Source: Candidatus Iainarchaeum sp. (lineage in GTDB: Archaea; Iainarchaeota; Iainarchaeia; Iainarchaeales; VGJJ01). Taken from it: 64,000 nt of DNA. Below, piece by piece: positions 16,519 to 25,604 of this stretch. The position numbers and the translations under genes were made by a program. The notes under the pieces were generated by a model. The model ran no database searches, had not been told where the DNA came from, and saw only the letters and a list, made by a program, of their open reading frames with translations. The first letter of the stretch is position 1. Every line of letters starts with the position of its first letter. The stretch covers positions 1 to 64,000 of the forward strand of contig CP064981.1 in NCBI GenBank assembly GCA_016699555.1, written 5' to 3'.

Positions 16519-18036
16519 TTAGTTATAGATGGGATAGCAGCTGTTGGCGCTGAAGTTCAGCGTCTGACTTCCGTTCGCCGGGACGGAAATCACAAACTCA
16601 TAGGTCTGCGCATCCTTGACGGTGTAGGGGAAGTTGTTGTTGGAGATGGTGGTATCCCCATACGTGTGTTCGACGACCTTCACGGTCTCGCTCACAGACT
16701 TGGAATTGGTGAGCTTGACTTCGACGCGATTCAGCGTGCAGTTCTTGGAGGGGTAACTCGTATCCAATACCTTGCGCTCGCCGCGCACATCAAATACTTC
16801 ACCGATGTCCAATTTGACTTCTTTGTCGGCCGGAGTGTTTTCGACCGTATCTTCTCCCACGAATGTCTGTCCGAAATTTTTGACGGCCGTATAGACGCGT
16901 GCGGTTCCGGCGGGCAATGCAACGCCTAACCCGCCAGCGGTATTATTCTTGAATGTCAAGGTGGCTTGAACGGCTCCCGCGGAGTAGGAATCGAATACCA
17001 GCTCGCGCGTCACGGGAATGTTCTCGGCTTCCAAGAGATTCAACTGTTGGGAGGAATGGCTCTTGATGGACGTGGGAAAGGCCAAGTCATAGCGGTGATA
17101 CTCGCTCACGCTGCTTGCCGTAAAAGAAGGCGCGGGCGCCGAAGCGATCCCGGCATCGGCCGAGGCATAGGCGCCTTTTCCGCCATAATATTCAGGATAG
17201 GCCGGGGAGGCGCGATTAATGGTGCCTGCTACTAAGCTGAGCTTGGCGTTGTCGAAACCATAATCGGTGTTATTGGACACATCGGCCCATGCGCGCAAGT
17301 CGATCGAAGAAGTGGCTTCGTCGTAGTCGATGGCATAATTGGTCTGCCAGTCCACGCCGTTCGTGAGATAAGAGAGATTCAGCGCCTGGCTTCCAGGAGC
17401 GGTCGTTTGAATGTTCCACACCAATGAAGGCTGGGTGTTCAAGCCCGTGGCATCGGAGAATTTCGTGCTCACGATGCTGCCGCGCGAAATGCTCTGCACG
17501 CCGGAGCCGGTTTCGAGGATGATGTCTCCTTGGTAGGAGCGCAAGATGCCCGTAATCTCCTGGACGCTATTCCCGTTGTCGACGACCAAGGTAATGGTCT
17601 GGCCCAAGTGGCGTTGCAGGAGGGCTTCGGAAGAATAGGTGTCAAAGATGTATTCTTGTTTCAAGATTTGCGTGTTCGCATTCGGAGCCAAAACGAAAAC
17701 GCTGGCGGGGATGATTTGGGAAGGGATATCGGTGTACGTAATCTCATTTTCCCCCGAAGTCAGCTGGGCATTGAATGACTGGGACACGCTGGCGAGATTG
17801 CCATTGTAGATCGTCACATAAGGCGCGCCCGTGGAGGATTGGAAATTGGCCTGTTCGGATGAAGCCGCAAAATTGGAATAGACCAATCGCGGTTGCGCCG
17901 CGGGGAGGATGGGATTATCCAGCGTGAACTCATTCTGGAACACAAAGATGACGGCCGCAATGACTGCCAATCCCACGATGGCGGCTGCGAGCATGGGGAT
18001 TGGTTTTTTGGTTGAAGAGGGGCTTTTAGTAGTCAT
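16519..18036 (-). CDS. DUF4139 membrane-anchored surface protein
   Basis: A 505-residue protein starting at the ATG at 18036 (MTTKSPSS). It has an N-terminal transmembrane anchor (about 14-33) and a large external part. The segment with LSYLTNGVDWQTNYAIDYD and the following AWADVSNNTDY match the DUF4139 domain (MuiA-like in bacteria); the region before resembles DUF4140. Function is unknown in archaea. A TATA-like TTAAAAG sits about 20-25 bp upstream. The start chosen discards 46 in-frame residues that overlap the divergent asnB promoter. Confidence 0.8.
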   Translation of the reverse strand: MTTKSPSSTKKPIPMLAAAIVGLAVIAAVIFVFQNEFTLDNPILPAAQPRLVYSNFAASSEQANFQSSTGAPYVTIYNGNLASVSQSFNAQLTSGENEITYTDIPSQIIPASVFVLAPNANTQILKQEYIFDTYSSEALLQRHLGQTITLVVDNGNSVQEITGILRSYQGDIILETGSGVQSISRGSIVSTKFSDATGLNTQPSLVWNIQTTAPGSQALNLSYLTNGVDWQTNYAIDYDEATSSIDLRAWADVSNNTDYGFDNAKLSLVAGTINRASPAYPEYYGGKGAYASADAGIASAPAPSFTASSVSEYHRYDLAFPTSIKSHSSQQLNLLEAENIPVTRELVFDSYSAGAVQATLTFKNNTAGGLGVALPAGTARVYTAVKNFGQTFVGEDTVENTPADKEVKLDIGEVFDVRGERKVLDTSYPSKNCTLNRVEVKLTNSKSVSETVKVVEHTYGDTTISNNNFPYTVKDAQTYEFVISVPANGSQTLNFSANSCYPIYN

Positions 18037-18105
18037 AATCAACAACAAGAATGGGGCTTTTAATATGGGTATCGGCATGCATAGGCAATAGCCTGGGAAA
18101 GAAAC

Positions 18106-19524
18106 ATGTGTTCTATTTTGGCCATCCACTCCAATCGTCGCATTGCATCCAGCGAAGCATTTGCACAGTTGCAACGATTACGCCATCGTGGGCCGGATGG
18201 GTTAGGGTTAGTAGGAGAAACGCTGGAGTGCTATTCCACGCACTACGATGAAATCGAACTTGCGCACACACGCGCTCAATCCCCATGGTGGGTCGGGAGC
18301 GGGTTGCTTTCGCTCACGGGAAGCGGCAGGCCTCCATTCGTCGCAGTAGCGCCAGAAGAACGTGTTGTCGTCGCGCACAATGGAGAAATCTACAATTATC
18401 GCGAACTGGCGCGCACGCATTCCATTGGGGTGCAGGAAAACAGTTCCGATTCCGAATTCATAAGCCGATTGATCGCCAAACTCATCCGAAAAGAATCTGT
18501 CTCCCGGATTGCCGCACGCTTGCACGCGGAAGTGCGCGGAAGCTATGCGCTAATCATCCATGCGCAAGGAAAAACATACGCATTCCGCGATGCGTTAGGG
18601 AAGAAACCCATTTGGTATGATGAAACCAACGGCCGCGTGACCTTTTCATCCGAACCATTGCATGAAAGCGCGGTCTTACTTCCTCCTTCGCAACTCGCGA
18701 TCGCGACCGCGGGGAAGTTGCACCTCGAAGCCATTCCACTCACGCCTGTTCCACGCGTTCCTTCACTCCGACGCGCGTGGGAAGAATCCATTGCACTGCG
18801 CACGGCAGGAAAGAAGCACGTCGCCATAAGCTTTTCCGGCGGAATCGATTCCGCATTGATCGCATGGACCGCCAAAAAGATGGGAAAGCGCGTTACAGGC
18901 ATCGGCGTGGGCGTCAAAGGCAGTCATGATGCGTTACAGGCCAAAAAAGCGGCCAAGGCCATCGGCATCCCACTCAAATGGAAGACGCTATCCGAGAAAG
19001 AAGTGAAAACGATTGCGCAGACCATTCCCGGAATCGTGCACACCACAGACTCGTTGCAGCGCAGCGTGGGGACCGTGAACGCGGCGACAGCTGCGTTTGC
19101 GCACCGACTAGGATTTCGTTTTCTCCTCTCGGGAACGGGAGCGGATGAACTCTTTTGCGGATATGGGGAATTCGAGCTCGTGCGCGGGAAGAAAAAAGAA
19201 GCCGATGCGATGCGCCAAAGACGCGTCCACGAGATGTGGAAACAAAACCTCTGGCGCGAAGACGCTTGCGCCATGCGCGCGAGCGTGGAGCTGCGCACCC
19301 CTTATTTGGACCAACACGTCGTTGCGGCCGCGCTCCAAATCCCCGCATGGAAAAATCTCGCAGGAACATATGGGGAACTGCGCAAGAACGCATTGCGAAC
19401 GCTTGCGATCGCCATGGGCTTGCCCAAGGAAATAGCGTTGCACCCCAAGAAAGCCATGCAATATGGCAGCGGCGTCGCAAAGCTGTTGAAACCCCATCAC
19501 GTCGTCACGTCAAGACATGACTGA
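18106..19524 (+). CDS. asnB: Asparagine synthetase (glutamine-hydrolysing)
   Basis: A 472-residue AsnB. The N-terminal Ntn glutaminase has nucleophile Cys2, RHRGPD (27-31) and NGEIYNY (92-98). The synthetase domain has the ATP pyrophosphatase loop SGGIDS (244-249) and SGTGADELFCGYGEF. It makes asparagine from aspartate, ATP and glutamine. It is shorter than typical bacterial AsnB (about 550-620) but the catalytic parts are complete. The 3' end overlaps the convergent pilin-like gene by 20 bp. Confidence 0.92.
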   Translation: MCSILAIHSNRRIASSEAFAQLQRLRHRGPDGLGLVGETLECYSTHYDEIELAHTRAQSPWWVGSGLLSLTGSGRPPFVAVAPEERVVVAHNGEIYNYRELARTHSIGVQENSSDSEFISRLIAKLIRKESVSRIAARLHAEVRGSYALIIHAQGKTYAFRDALGKKPIWYDETNGRVTFSSEPLHESAVLLPPSQLAIATAGKLHLEAIPLTPVPRVPSLRRAWEESIALRTAGKKHVAISFSGGIDSALIAWTAKKMGKRVTGIGVGVKGSHDALQAKKAAKAIGIPLKWKTLSEKEVKTIAQTIPGIVHTTDSLQRSVGTVNAATAAFAHRLGFRFLLSGTGADELFCGYGEFELVRGKKKEADAMRQRRVHEMWKQNLWREDACAMRASVELRTPYLDQHVVAAALQIPAWKNLAGTYGELRKNALRTLAIAMGLPKEIALHPKKAMQYGSGVAKLLKPHHVVTSRHD

Positions 19525-20107
19525 CTTCCACGATGGGAGCGGAAGGAATATTATCGCTCACGATGACACGACACGTGGACGTGAGACTATCCCAACTCAA
19601 CTCGATGCGCTTGTTCAGCGTGAAGGGATAGGCCAGCTGGTGCAATGTCCCCTGCGCGTCCTTCGTGCATACTAGAGACACGAACACATCCTGCTGCGAG
19701 CGCAATTCCCCAAAAGGAGCGCACGCGATACCGCACGCGTTGCTTTCAAGGCCGGCAGAAATGGACGCGGAGCAATTCACATCCGCATGTTGCTGCAAAA
19801 AGACATTGACGTCATTCCAGCGCGTAGCTACAGCAGCTGCGAAATCAGCCCCTAGAGGGCCATTGGGACACGAGCCAGCGTTGAAGGGGCCATTCAGCTG
19901 CACATCCACTGTTTCCGCAATCGCGTCGGAGGCGAACTGGGAATACGCCTGGCGGGCGAGGAACCATTCCTTGGAAAGGGCCTGCTGCACCAACAATGAA
20001 CGCGTGGTCTCCTGCTCGGATGTCAACTGGCTCTGTTGGGCGTAAAAAATAGCGATCAACAAAATGACGGCCATCCCCACTACAACGGTCGAAAAGAATC
20101 CCTTCAT
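19505..20107 (-). CDS. Pilin-like protein (MKGFF type)
   Basis: A 200-residue protein with a very short basic start and one hydrophobic helix (GFFSTVVVGMAVILLIAIF), then a soluble domain with six cysteines. It belongs to a run of four coupled genes (21472 to 19505) with the same architecture. The ATG overlaps the upstream stop (ATGA). A start five codons earlier (20122) is possible. No classic +5 Glu is present. Confidence 0.65.
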   Translation of the reverse strand: MKGFFSTVVVGMAVILLIAIFYAQQSQLTSEQETTRSLLVQQALSKEWFLARQAYSQFASDAIAETVDVQLNGPFNAGSCPNGPLGADFAAAVATRWNDVNVFLQQHADVNCSASISAGLESNACGIACAPFGELRSQQDVFVSLVCTKDAQGTLHQLAYPFTLNKRIELSWDSLTSTCRVIVSDNIPSAPIVEVSHVLT

Positions 20108-20415
20108 GGTCCCACCGCGCATGATTTGGTGATGGTCCAACTCCCAATAGAAGAAGGATCCTGCATCATCGTGGTCGACACGCGCTTGAAAGCGGTCGCG
20201 CACGCGAATGCGTCCGCCGTAAGCGGAACAGGAGGCGTTGCGCCTCCGCCGAACGCACGCATGAGCGCGTTATCCTTGGCGTGCAGCGCCAAGTCAGCCG
20301 ACGCGATAGAGGGAGAACCGGGCGCATGCTGGAGGGCAAACCCGATGAGCACGAGCGCAGCCATGATCACCACGGCGGCGAACACCATGTCGAGAGAGAA
20401 AATGAACCCGCGCAT
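20104..20415 (-). CDS. Pilin-like protein with SLDM helix motif
   Basis: A 103-residue protein whose N-terminus MRGFIFSLDMVFAAVV places an Asp where pilins normally have the Glu used in assembly. The mature part is short with two cysteines. The ATG overlaps the upstream stop (TGATG). The frame extending upstream overlaps the preceding gene and is not used. Confidence 0.65.
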   Translation of the reverse strand: MRGFIFSLDMVFAAVVIMAALVLIGFALQHAPGSPSIASADLALHAKDNALMRAFGGGATPPVPLTADAFACATAFKRVSTTMMQDPSSIGSWTITKSCAVGP

Positions 20416-20969
20416 CAGGCGTCCCCCCACACGGAAATGTGAACAGTCTGGATATTGCCAGGGCACCCTGCCGAAAAGCACGTGGCAATCGCCGCGGCGG
20501 AAGGATTGGAAGGGAAAACGAGCATATTGCGATCAATGGTCATGAATGCCTTTCCTGCAGGAATGACCAGCCCCGCCGGAATGTCGAAAGCGGGATTGGT
20601 GAATCCGATCTTGAATCCATAGCCGGGGGGAATGCCCAATCCCTCGGTCGTCATCGCATAACTCTTCGTAGGATCGAACCACACACAATTCTCCACCCAG
20701 GAGATATCCTGGTGCGCGGCCCATTCGGCAGGGGCACAACGCAGATTGACGGCGATCGCACCATCGCTTGCAGTGATTTGGGGCTTGCTCGTCAGCGCAT
20801 TGGATGCCAGCAACGCCACCGCATGCAGCTCGGATGTCTCCCGGGATTGATGTTCGGAAGAAATCCACAGCTCGGATTGGCCTAACAATAATCCCAGGGC
20901 GACCGTGAACAATACGGCCGCAACGATCATGTCCAGCGAGAAAAGCTGTCCGCGTTGCGTGGGCATCAT
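20415..20969 (-). CDS. Pilin-like protein, RGQ leader with SLDM motif
   Basis: A 184-residue protein with leader MMPTQRG before QLFSLDMIVAAV, a class III-type site with Asp replacing the usual Glu. The mature domain carries four or more cysteines. The start was chosen at the ATG overlapping the upstream stop (ATGA). It is the second gene of the four-gene minor pilin set. Confidence 0.7.
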   Translation of the reverse strand: MMPTQRGQLFSLDMIVAAVLFTVALGLLLGQSELWISSEHQSRETSELHAVALLASNALTSKPQITASDGAIAVNLRCAPAEWAAHQDISWVENCVWFDPTKSYAMTTEGLGIPPGYGFKIGFTNPAFDIPAGLVIPAGKAFMTIDRNMLVFPSNPSAAAIATCFSAGCPGNIQTVHISVWGDA

Positions 20970-21472
20970 GGGACCACGCTCACCGGGACATCGCACGAAT
21001 CCAATACCACGCGCGATGGCGAAGCAGGAGCGGTTTGGGGGATGACGATGGGAAAAGAAAGCGGGATGGAAACGGGAAACTTCACGTTCACGTCGCGCTG
21101 GAGTTTGGTGTCAACAGAAGCGAGGCGTAATATCAGATTGGCATCCGCACTCGTGAGCGAGCGCTGGAACGCAGGGATGCATGAAAATGTCTGCTCTTGT
21201 CCAAAGCTACGAGGAGCAAACAAATCCTCCTGGCTCGCAAAGAAAGCAAATGGGCGATACGCCGTTTGCGCGGGAGAAGAAGGGAAATACCACCCCGCTT
21301 GCGTGACCAGGAAAGAGATCGAACGCGCGTTGGCTTGCAGCTGCGATTGCGTGGTCAGCAACCCATGCGTCGCCATGAAACGCGCTTGTACGGAGGAGAA
21401 TACGGCCAGCACCGTGAGAAGGAACACGATCGCCATGACCATATCGACTCCGCTCTGCCCGCGTGCGCGCAT
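20966..21472 (-). CDS. Pilin-like protein, RGQ leader with VDM motif
   Basis: A 168-residue protein that starts at MRARGQSGVDMVMAIVF (21472). The motif is RGQ then VDM, again Asp instead of Glu. A TTAAATA element about 25 bp upstream marks a leaderless promoter for the four-gene set and decides this start; the frame itself runs upstream to 21616 across the JAMM gene end. Confidence 0.7.
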   Translation of the reverse strand: MRARGQSGVDMVMAIVFLLTVLAVFSSVQARFMATHGLLTTQSQLQANARSISFLVTQAGWYFPSSPAQTAYRPFAFFASQEDLFAPRSFGQEQTFSCIPAFQRSLTSADANLILRLASVDTKLQRDVNVKFPVSIPLSFPIVIPQTAPASPSRVVLDSCDVPVSVVP

Positions 21473-21509
21473 GCATAGGTGCAAGGAAGCTTCGTATTTA
21501 ATGCTGATT

Positions 21510-21890
21510 TCAGACCACGCGCAGCGGGATACGCTTCCCACGCGCATTGAACGCACGCACGCCGGATAGCGCATAGGGGAATGCGAGGATGAGGTGGAAA
21601 TCCCCCATCCGCGCAAAGGTCATCAGATCCTGGGGAGAGGGATAAGGCGAGGGAGTGGGATGGGAATGCACCGTGCCCACGATCAATGGATCGAATGGCA
21701 CGAGTTCCGAGTGCAGTGCCGCATAATCCCTCCCGGAGACGGCAGGGATCACCACGACTTCTTCCACAAAACGACCATTCTTTTCCAGTGTGGAAAGAAG
21801 CGCAATGAACTCGTTGGGGTGCGACCGCTTGGAGGCCGCCAATAAATCCTGCAGCAATGAGGAAGAAATCTTCCATTCGGTGGAGGGCAT
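21510..21890 (-). CDS. JAMM/MPN+ metalloprotease
   Basis: A compact 126-residue JAMM domain with all metal and catalytic residues: Glu27, His75-x-His77, then seven residues, Ser85-x2-Asp88. JAMM enzymes cleave isopeptide bonds, removing ubiquitin-like tags such as archaeal SAMPs. It lies within the pilus locus between minor pilins and a permease, a context that does not explain its role. No fused E1 or E2 domains; no ubiquitin-like protein gene is seen in this window. Confidence 0.88.
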   Translation of the reverse strand: MPSTEWKISSSLLQDLLAASKRSHPNEFIALLSTLEKNGRFVEEVVVIPAVSGRDYAALHSELVPFDPLIVGTVHSHPTPSPYPSPQDLMTFARMGDFHLILAFPYALSGVRAFNARGKRIPLRVV

Positions 21891-21906
21891 ATCTCTCTAA
21901 GGACAG

Positions 21907-22890
21907 TCAAGAATAAAACCACACAATAGGGGGAATGAGCACCAGCAACCCCAGCGAGAGATCGATTCCCCAATATCGCATGAGTCGGGACCACGACCAT
22001 GCCGCGCCGACTACGAGCAGAGTCGCGTTGTTGCCGAGCAGGATGAGCGCCAGAACTTGCAGGAAAGACCAATGCTCCAGAGAAATGGAAAAAGAAAAAG
22101 CGGGAAGCAATTGTTCGAATCCCCACGCGATGCACACTGCTCCAAGCAGCACCACGAACAGCTCACTCCACTCCCAGCCGCTGCTTGAAAGCAATTCCGC
22201 GGGCATGCTGCGCACTTTCCCGCTCAAGGCGACATAGCCCAAACTGAAAATGAGGTTTGCGATCGCCGTAAAAGGAGAAAAGCGATTGGAGTTCCAGAGC
22301 AGCCCCATCAGCCCAGGGCCTAGCCCCGGCAAGACCCCAAGAGCGACTCCTATGACACTTTCACGCAGCGGGCGTTGCTCTTCTTGCGCGACGGGTTCTC
22401 CTTGCTTCGCCGCCGTAAAACCGAACAACCCCATGAGGAGCGCCGGCAATGCAAGCGGAATCGCCCACACATGCAGGGTCAGCCAACCCAATGCGCCGGC
22501 GGCGCAAGCACTCACCACTACCAAGTAGCGAGGTGTTTTTTCGGGAGCGGAAAGGAACAGGAGCCAGCCTACTGCGAGCAGAAGCAGCGGAGCGACGATC
22601 CCGTCGAGTAGGGGTAGCCATTCCAAAAGATGCTCGACCAATATCAATCCCGCTCCCGCGCATGCGATTGAAATCCAAACGCCGAATGGGATTCCATGTC
22701 CCATTGCAAAAAGCGGTCGCGCGAGCTGCCAGATGCTAGTGGTGATTAATCCCAGCATGAATCCGATCGAAACAACGGATTGCGCAAGCGGAACCCACAC
22801 GAGCAAGGGGATGAGACTCGGAAGGCCCAAGCGGAAAAGCAGAACGCCTGCGCAGACGCCCGCGATGACATCAATCGGTAACGCGAACAA
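21907..22890 (-). CDS. TctA/DUF112-family membrane protein
   Basis: A 327-residue protein with about nine or ten membrane helices. The GVLPGLGPGLMG segment in the middle matches the Gly/Pro-rich loop of the tripartite tricarboxylate transporter TctA/DUF112 family, which is shorter in archaea than in bacteria. Substrate unknown; no TctB or TctC is nearby. Its start overlaps the end of the OB-fold gene by 20 bp, suggesting co-translation. Confidence 0.7.
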   Translation of the reverse strand: MFALPIDVIAGVCAGVLLFRLGLPSLIPLLVWVPLAQSVVSIGFMLGLITTSIWQLARPLFAMGHGIPFGVWISIACAGAGLILVEHLLEWLPLLDGIVAPLLLLAVGWLLFLSAPEKTPRYLVVVSACAAGALGWLTLHVWAIPLALPALLMGLFGFTAAKQGEPVAQEEQRPLRESVIGVALGVLPGLGPGLMGLLWNSNRFSPFTAIANLIFSLGYVALSGKVRSMPAELLSSSGWEWSELFVVLLGAVCIAWGFEQLLPAFSFSISLEHWSFLQVLALILLGNNATLLVVGAAWSWSRLMRYWGIDLSLGLLVLIPPIVWFYS

Positions 22891-23230
22891 GGGAATCCAC
22901 CACGCACAGTTTTCCTCTCGGCGTCAATTCGAGTTTTCCCTGGATGCGCACGCGCTCATGGGGGAAGAAAAAACGCAACGCAGGGGGTTTGCGCCAATAG
23001 CATGAAATCTTTCCATTGTTCTCGAGTTCCAATAGAAGCGCTGACCCCACTTCCCGCACCGAAACAATGGAAGCGTCAAAGGCCACGCGCGCAGGGAGCG
23101 GGAGGGACTGCAACGCGTGCAGGGAAGAAGAATGGTGCAATGCTTGCGCATCCATCCAAGCCAATCCCATCAGGCATGCGATTCCCAGGAGTGCCCATCC
23201 CATCGCCCGCTGCTGCGCCGAAAAAATCAT
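22871..23230 (-). CDS. Membrane-anchored OB-fold protein
   Basis: A 119-residue protein with an N-terminal helix (about 8-26), then a small beta-rich domain (ARVAFDASIVSVREVG ... VRIQGKLELTPRGKLCVVDSL) with the pattern of an OB-fold of the tRNA-anti/NfeD-like type. Probably external. It overlaps the TctA-like gene. Function unknown. Confidence 0.6.
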   Translation of the reverse strand: MIFSAQQRAMGWALLGIACLMGLAWMDAQALHHSSSLHALQSLPLPARVAFDASIVSVREVGSALLLELENNGKISCYWRKPPALRFFFPHERVRIQGKLELTPRGKLCVVDSLVRVTD

Positions 23231-23271
23231 GCTCAGAAGCGCGAGCGAAACCCATTAAAGACTAGGGAAAA

Positions 23272-23673
23272 TTAGCACGAGATGGGAGAGCACACCACGA
23301 TGGAGGGATTGCCATTATTGGTCCACGAGAAAGTCGCGGCAGCATACGCCCCCGATTGACGGATCTGCGTGCAGATGTCCAGGCACGCCACGTTATCGAT
23401 GCTCGCGCGCGTGTCCGAGTCCATTTGCCCCGTGGTCACGACATCGACGGCAATCGTAGTGGCGGTGGTAACGGGAATGATGGAATCGACATGGATGGGG
23501 GCCGCATTGGCATTGAGATAGGGAAGCACTGCCAGCTTGGCCGTGAGCGCGGCATTGGTGATGGCTTGGTTTTGCACGAAGGGGACGAGGATGATCATCG
23601 CCACCACGACGACAAAACCCATCACCAGCAACGAATCCATGCTGGATTGGCCGCGCGAGGAATGAAAAGGCAT
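23272..23673 (-). CDS. Pilin-like protein (RGQ, MDS motif)
   Basis: A 133-residue protein with leader MPFHSSRG, then QSSMDSLLVMGFVVVVAM: a class III site with Asp at the Glu position. The mature domain is rich in Thr/Val/Ala and has four cysteines. It is coupled 3 bp behind the pilin at 23676. Probably a structural or minor pilin. Confidence 0.75.
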   Translation of the reverse strand: MPFHSSRGQSSMDSLLVMGFVVVVAMIILVPFVQNQAITNAALTAKLAVLPYLNANAAPIHVDSIIPVTTATTIAVDVVTTGQMDSDTRASIDNVACLDICTQIRQSGAYAAATFSWTNNGNPSIVVCSPISC

Positions 23674-23675
23674 AC

Positions 23676-24248
23676 TTACCTCACCGAAAAATCAACCGTT
23701 GCGACCGTCGCGGGAGGCGTGGGGGGAGTGTAACGCAGGGCAAAGGGTTGATTGAATCCCTTCTCTTCCGCATTCAGGAAGAAATCGGCCGTCGTGGATT
23801 GCTGGCACTGCAACGCGAGCTGGGGAGGCAAGATGATGGAGCGCGTGCACGGCATGGTCAGCGCAGCGGGATCATCGATGCAGCCCGGGATGTTGACCCC
23901 GGAAGCCTGGAAGACTTTCTTGGAGAATAACACCGTGAATGAGATGCGGTTGACATCCGAAGCGGACGTGGCAAAGTGACAGAGCACATTGCTATCGCGC
24001 GGCAAATACCACTCCAAGGGCTGCAAGCTATCGCTTCCCTGGAGTTGCGCCCGTTCCAATGCGGATTCGAGCTGGGACATATTGCGCGAAAGCGTGCTGG
24101 CGCGGAAGACATCCTCCATGGCGCGCTGCGTGCTCTGTCCCATGGGGAGGATGAGCACCATGAGAATGGTCAAGACGAACAACAGTACGAGAATGAACTC
24201 AAAACTGGCCTGACCGCGCGTTCCGAGAGCAGGTGCTGAGGCATTCAT
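23676..24248 (-). CDS. Archaeal type IV pilin-like protein
   Basis: A 190-residue protein. The leader ends TRG, then QASFEFILVLLFVLTILMV: a canonical archaeal class III signal peptide with Glu in place. The mature domain is beta-rich with four cysteines. The start at 24248 overlaps the prepilin peptidase stop (ATGA), so enzyme and substrate are made together. Confidence 0.8.
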   Translation of the reverse strand: MNASAPALGTRGQASFEFILVLLFVLTILMVLILPMGQSTQRAMEDVFRASTLSRNMSQLESALERAQLQGSDSLQPLEWYLPRDSNVLCHFATSASDVNRISFTVLFSKKVFQASGVNIPGCIDDPAALTMPCTRSIILPPQLALQCQQSTTADFFLNAEEKGFNQPFALRYTPPTPPATVATVDFSVR

Positions 24249-25375
24249 CCGAACCACCACGCGAGAGGGCCGTCGCCCAAGAGCTGCAACAACACATACG
24301 CCATCAGCACCGCAGGCGCAAAAGGAGAAGAGGCTTTGAGCATGATTTCATTCGGAATGTCTCCACGCTTCACCGCGGCATTCAGCGCATGGATCTGCTC
24401 CGGGAGCAATCCTGCTGCACTGGCGGGGTTCGCAATGACTTCACCTTTTTGCTTGTGCGCGTGAAGGATGCCCATGACATCCCCTGCTTTGGCGGAGTTA
24501 ATAATGGTTTTTAGCGAGGGCGCGACACCCTTCACCACTTTTCCGTTCTCGCGCACGAAGAGCTCTCCGGGGATGTCTCCTTCTTTGAGGTTGGAAATCT
24601 TTTCTTTGTATGTCAGCACATGCTTGCGTGCGAATCCATACCAGGCCAACAGCATTTCGACCAACAACAGCACCGCGAAGAGCGAAATGGAATCGGCTAT
24701 GGGAATGAGTTGCGCGACAAGCCCTGCAATGGCCACCCCCGCAAAAAGCCAGCGGATAGTCTGTGGGAGAAATGCCGAGACGATGAGCACGGGCAACAAC
24801 AACCAAAGCGATAGCTGCAATTGCTGCAGCACAAAAGAAAGGAGGACGATGACGCCCGTGTGCTGCACGATGCGCAACAGTGCATTCTTCGAGAGAATGA
24901 CAAACTCTCCGCGCAAGTGCTTCTTCCCCAGCGCTTGGAGGGCGAGCAATGCGGTATAGGGCATGAGCATGATCACGGAAAGCATGAAGAGATTGAGCAT
25001 GAAGAAGGGAAGCGAACTCGCGTGCAGCAACTCCGCGCCATTCCATGCGAAAGAGAGGTTGAACAAATTTCCCAACACGAAATAATTCAACGGATTCAAT
25101 GTCGCGAGCGCGGTGAAAAGCTTGACATCCCCTCCCGCCCACGCGCCCAATTTCCAAAAACCATAGGCGACGATGAATGTAGCGAGTGTTGTGGCACCCA
25201 CTAAGAGCATGGGGTCGATGCTCTTGGCCTCATAGGATTGGAAGAAAGCAATGAGCAATCCCACAACAGCAATCCCGTGCGTGAGCCAATCCGGAATCAT
25301 TCGGGATTTGAAATCGGTGTAAGTGGAATAGAGCAGCGCAATGAGCGAAATCCCCACACGCAATTCCGGGAACAT
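24245..25375 (-). CDS. Prepilin/preflagellin peptidase (A24) with cytoplasmic insert
   Basis: A 376-residue polytopic protease. The two catalytic aspartates are visible: Asp in YTDFKSRMIPDW near residue 21 and Asp in GAWAGGDVKLF near 83. A24 peptidases cut class III leaders after Gly. It is longer than FlaK/PibD (about 230): a soluble segment of about 90 residues (EGDIPGELFVRENG onward) precedes a last helix, as seen in some archaeal EppA-type enzymes. It is the obvious processing enzyme for the surrounding pilins. Confidence 0.88.
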   Translation of the reverse strand: MFPELRVGISLIALLYSTYTDFKSRMIPDWLTHGIAVVGLLIAFFQSYEAKSIDPMLLVGATTLATFIVAYGFWKLGAWAGGDVKLFTALATLNPLNYFVLGNLFNLSFAWNGAELLHASSLPFFMLNLFMLSVIMLMPYTALLALQALGKKHLRGEFVILSKNALLRIVQHTGVIVLLSFVLQQLQLSLWLLLPVLIVSAFLPQTIRWLFAGVAIAGLVAQLIPIADSISLFAVLLLVEMLLAWYGFARKHVLTYKEKISNLKEGDIPGELFVRENGKVVKGVAPSLKTIINSAKAGDVMGILHAHKQKGEVIANPASAAGLLPEQIHALNAAVKRGDIPNEIMLKASSPFAPAVLMAYVLLQLLGDGPLAWWFG

Positions 25376-25381
25376 GGGAAA

Positions 25382-25555
25382 TCAACTCCCTAGAAAGGCC
25401 AAAATAGACTCTTGGCGGAACTGCTCGATATTCTTTTCCGCCACCTGTGCGATAGAAGCGACTTGGAATGCGAGCAGCGCGGCAATCGTTGCAAGCGTAA
25501 TACCGAATCCCAGCGTGAGGAGATACTCCAATGAGACCTGGGCCTTGGAATCCAT
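25382..25555 (-). CDS. Mini-pilin, 57 residues
   Basis: MDSKAQVSLEYLL: a short leader, KA/Q cleavage site, SLEYLL with Glu, then a hydrophobic helix and about 25 polar residues. It is related to the mini-pilins at 9128 and 25668. An ATTTAATA promoter element lies 24-31 bp upstream. The peptidase gene follows 6 bp downstream. Confidence 0.78.
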   Translation of the reverse strand: MDSKAQVSLEYLLTLGFGITLATIAALLAFQVASIAQVAEKNIEQFRQESILAFLGS

Positions 25556-25578
25556 ACCCAAACGAAGGCAAAACCAGT

Positions 25579-25586
25579 TATTAAAT
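25579..25586 (-). promoter_or_regulatory. TATA box for the 25555 pilin and downstream peptidase/pilins
   Basis: ATTTAATA on the minus strand lies 24-31 bp upstream of the ATG at 25555, directly after the terminator of the upstream pilin. It would start a new transcript covering the mini-pilin, peptidase and the next pilins. Confidence 0.5.
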
Positions 25587-25604
25587 GCCGAGCCTGCACG
25601 CGAG

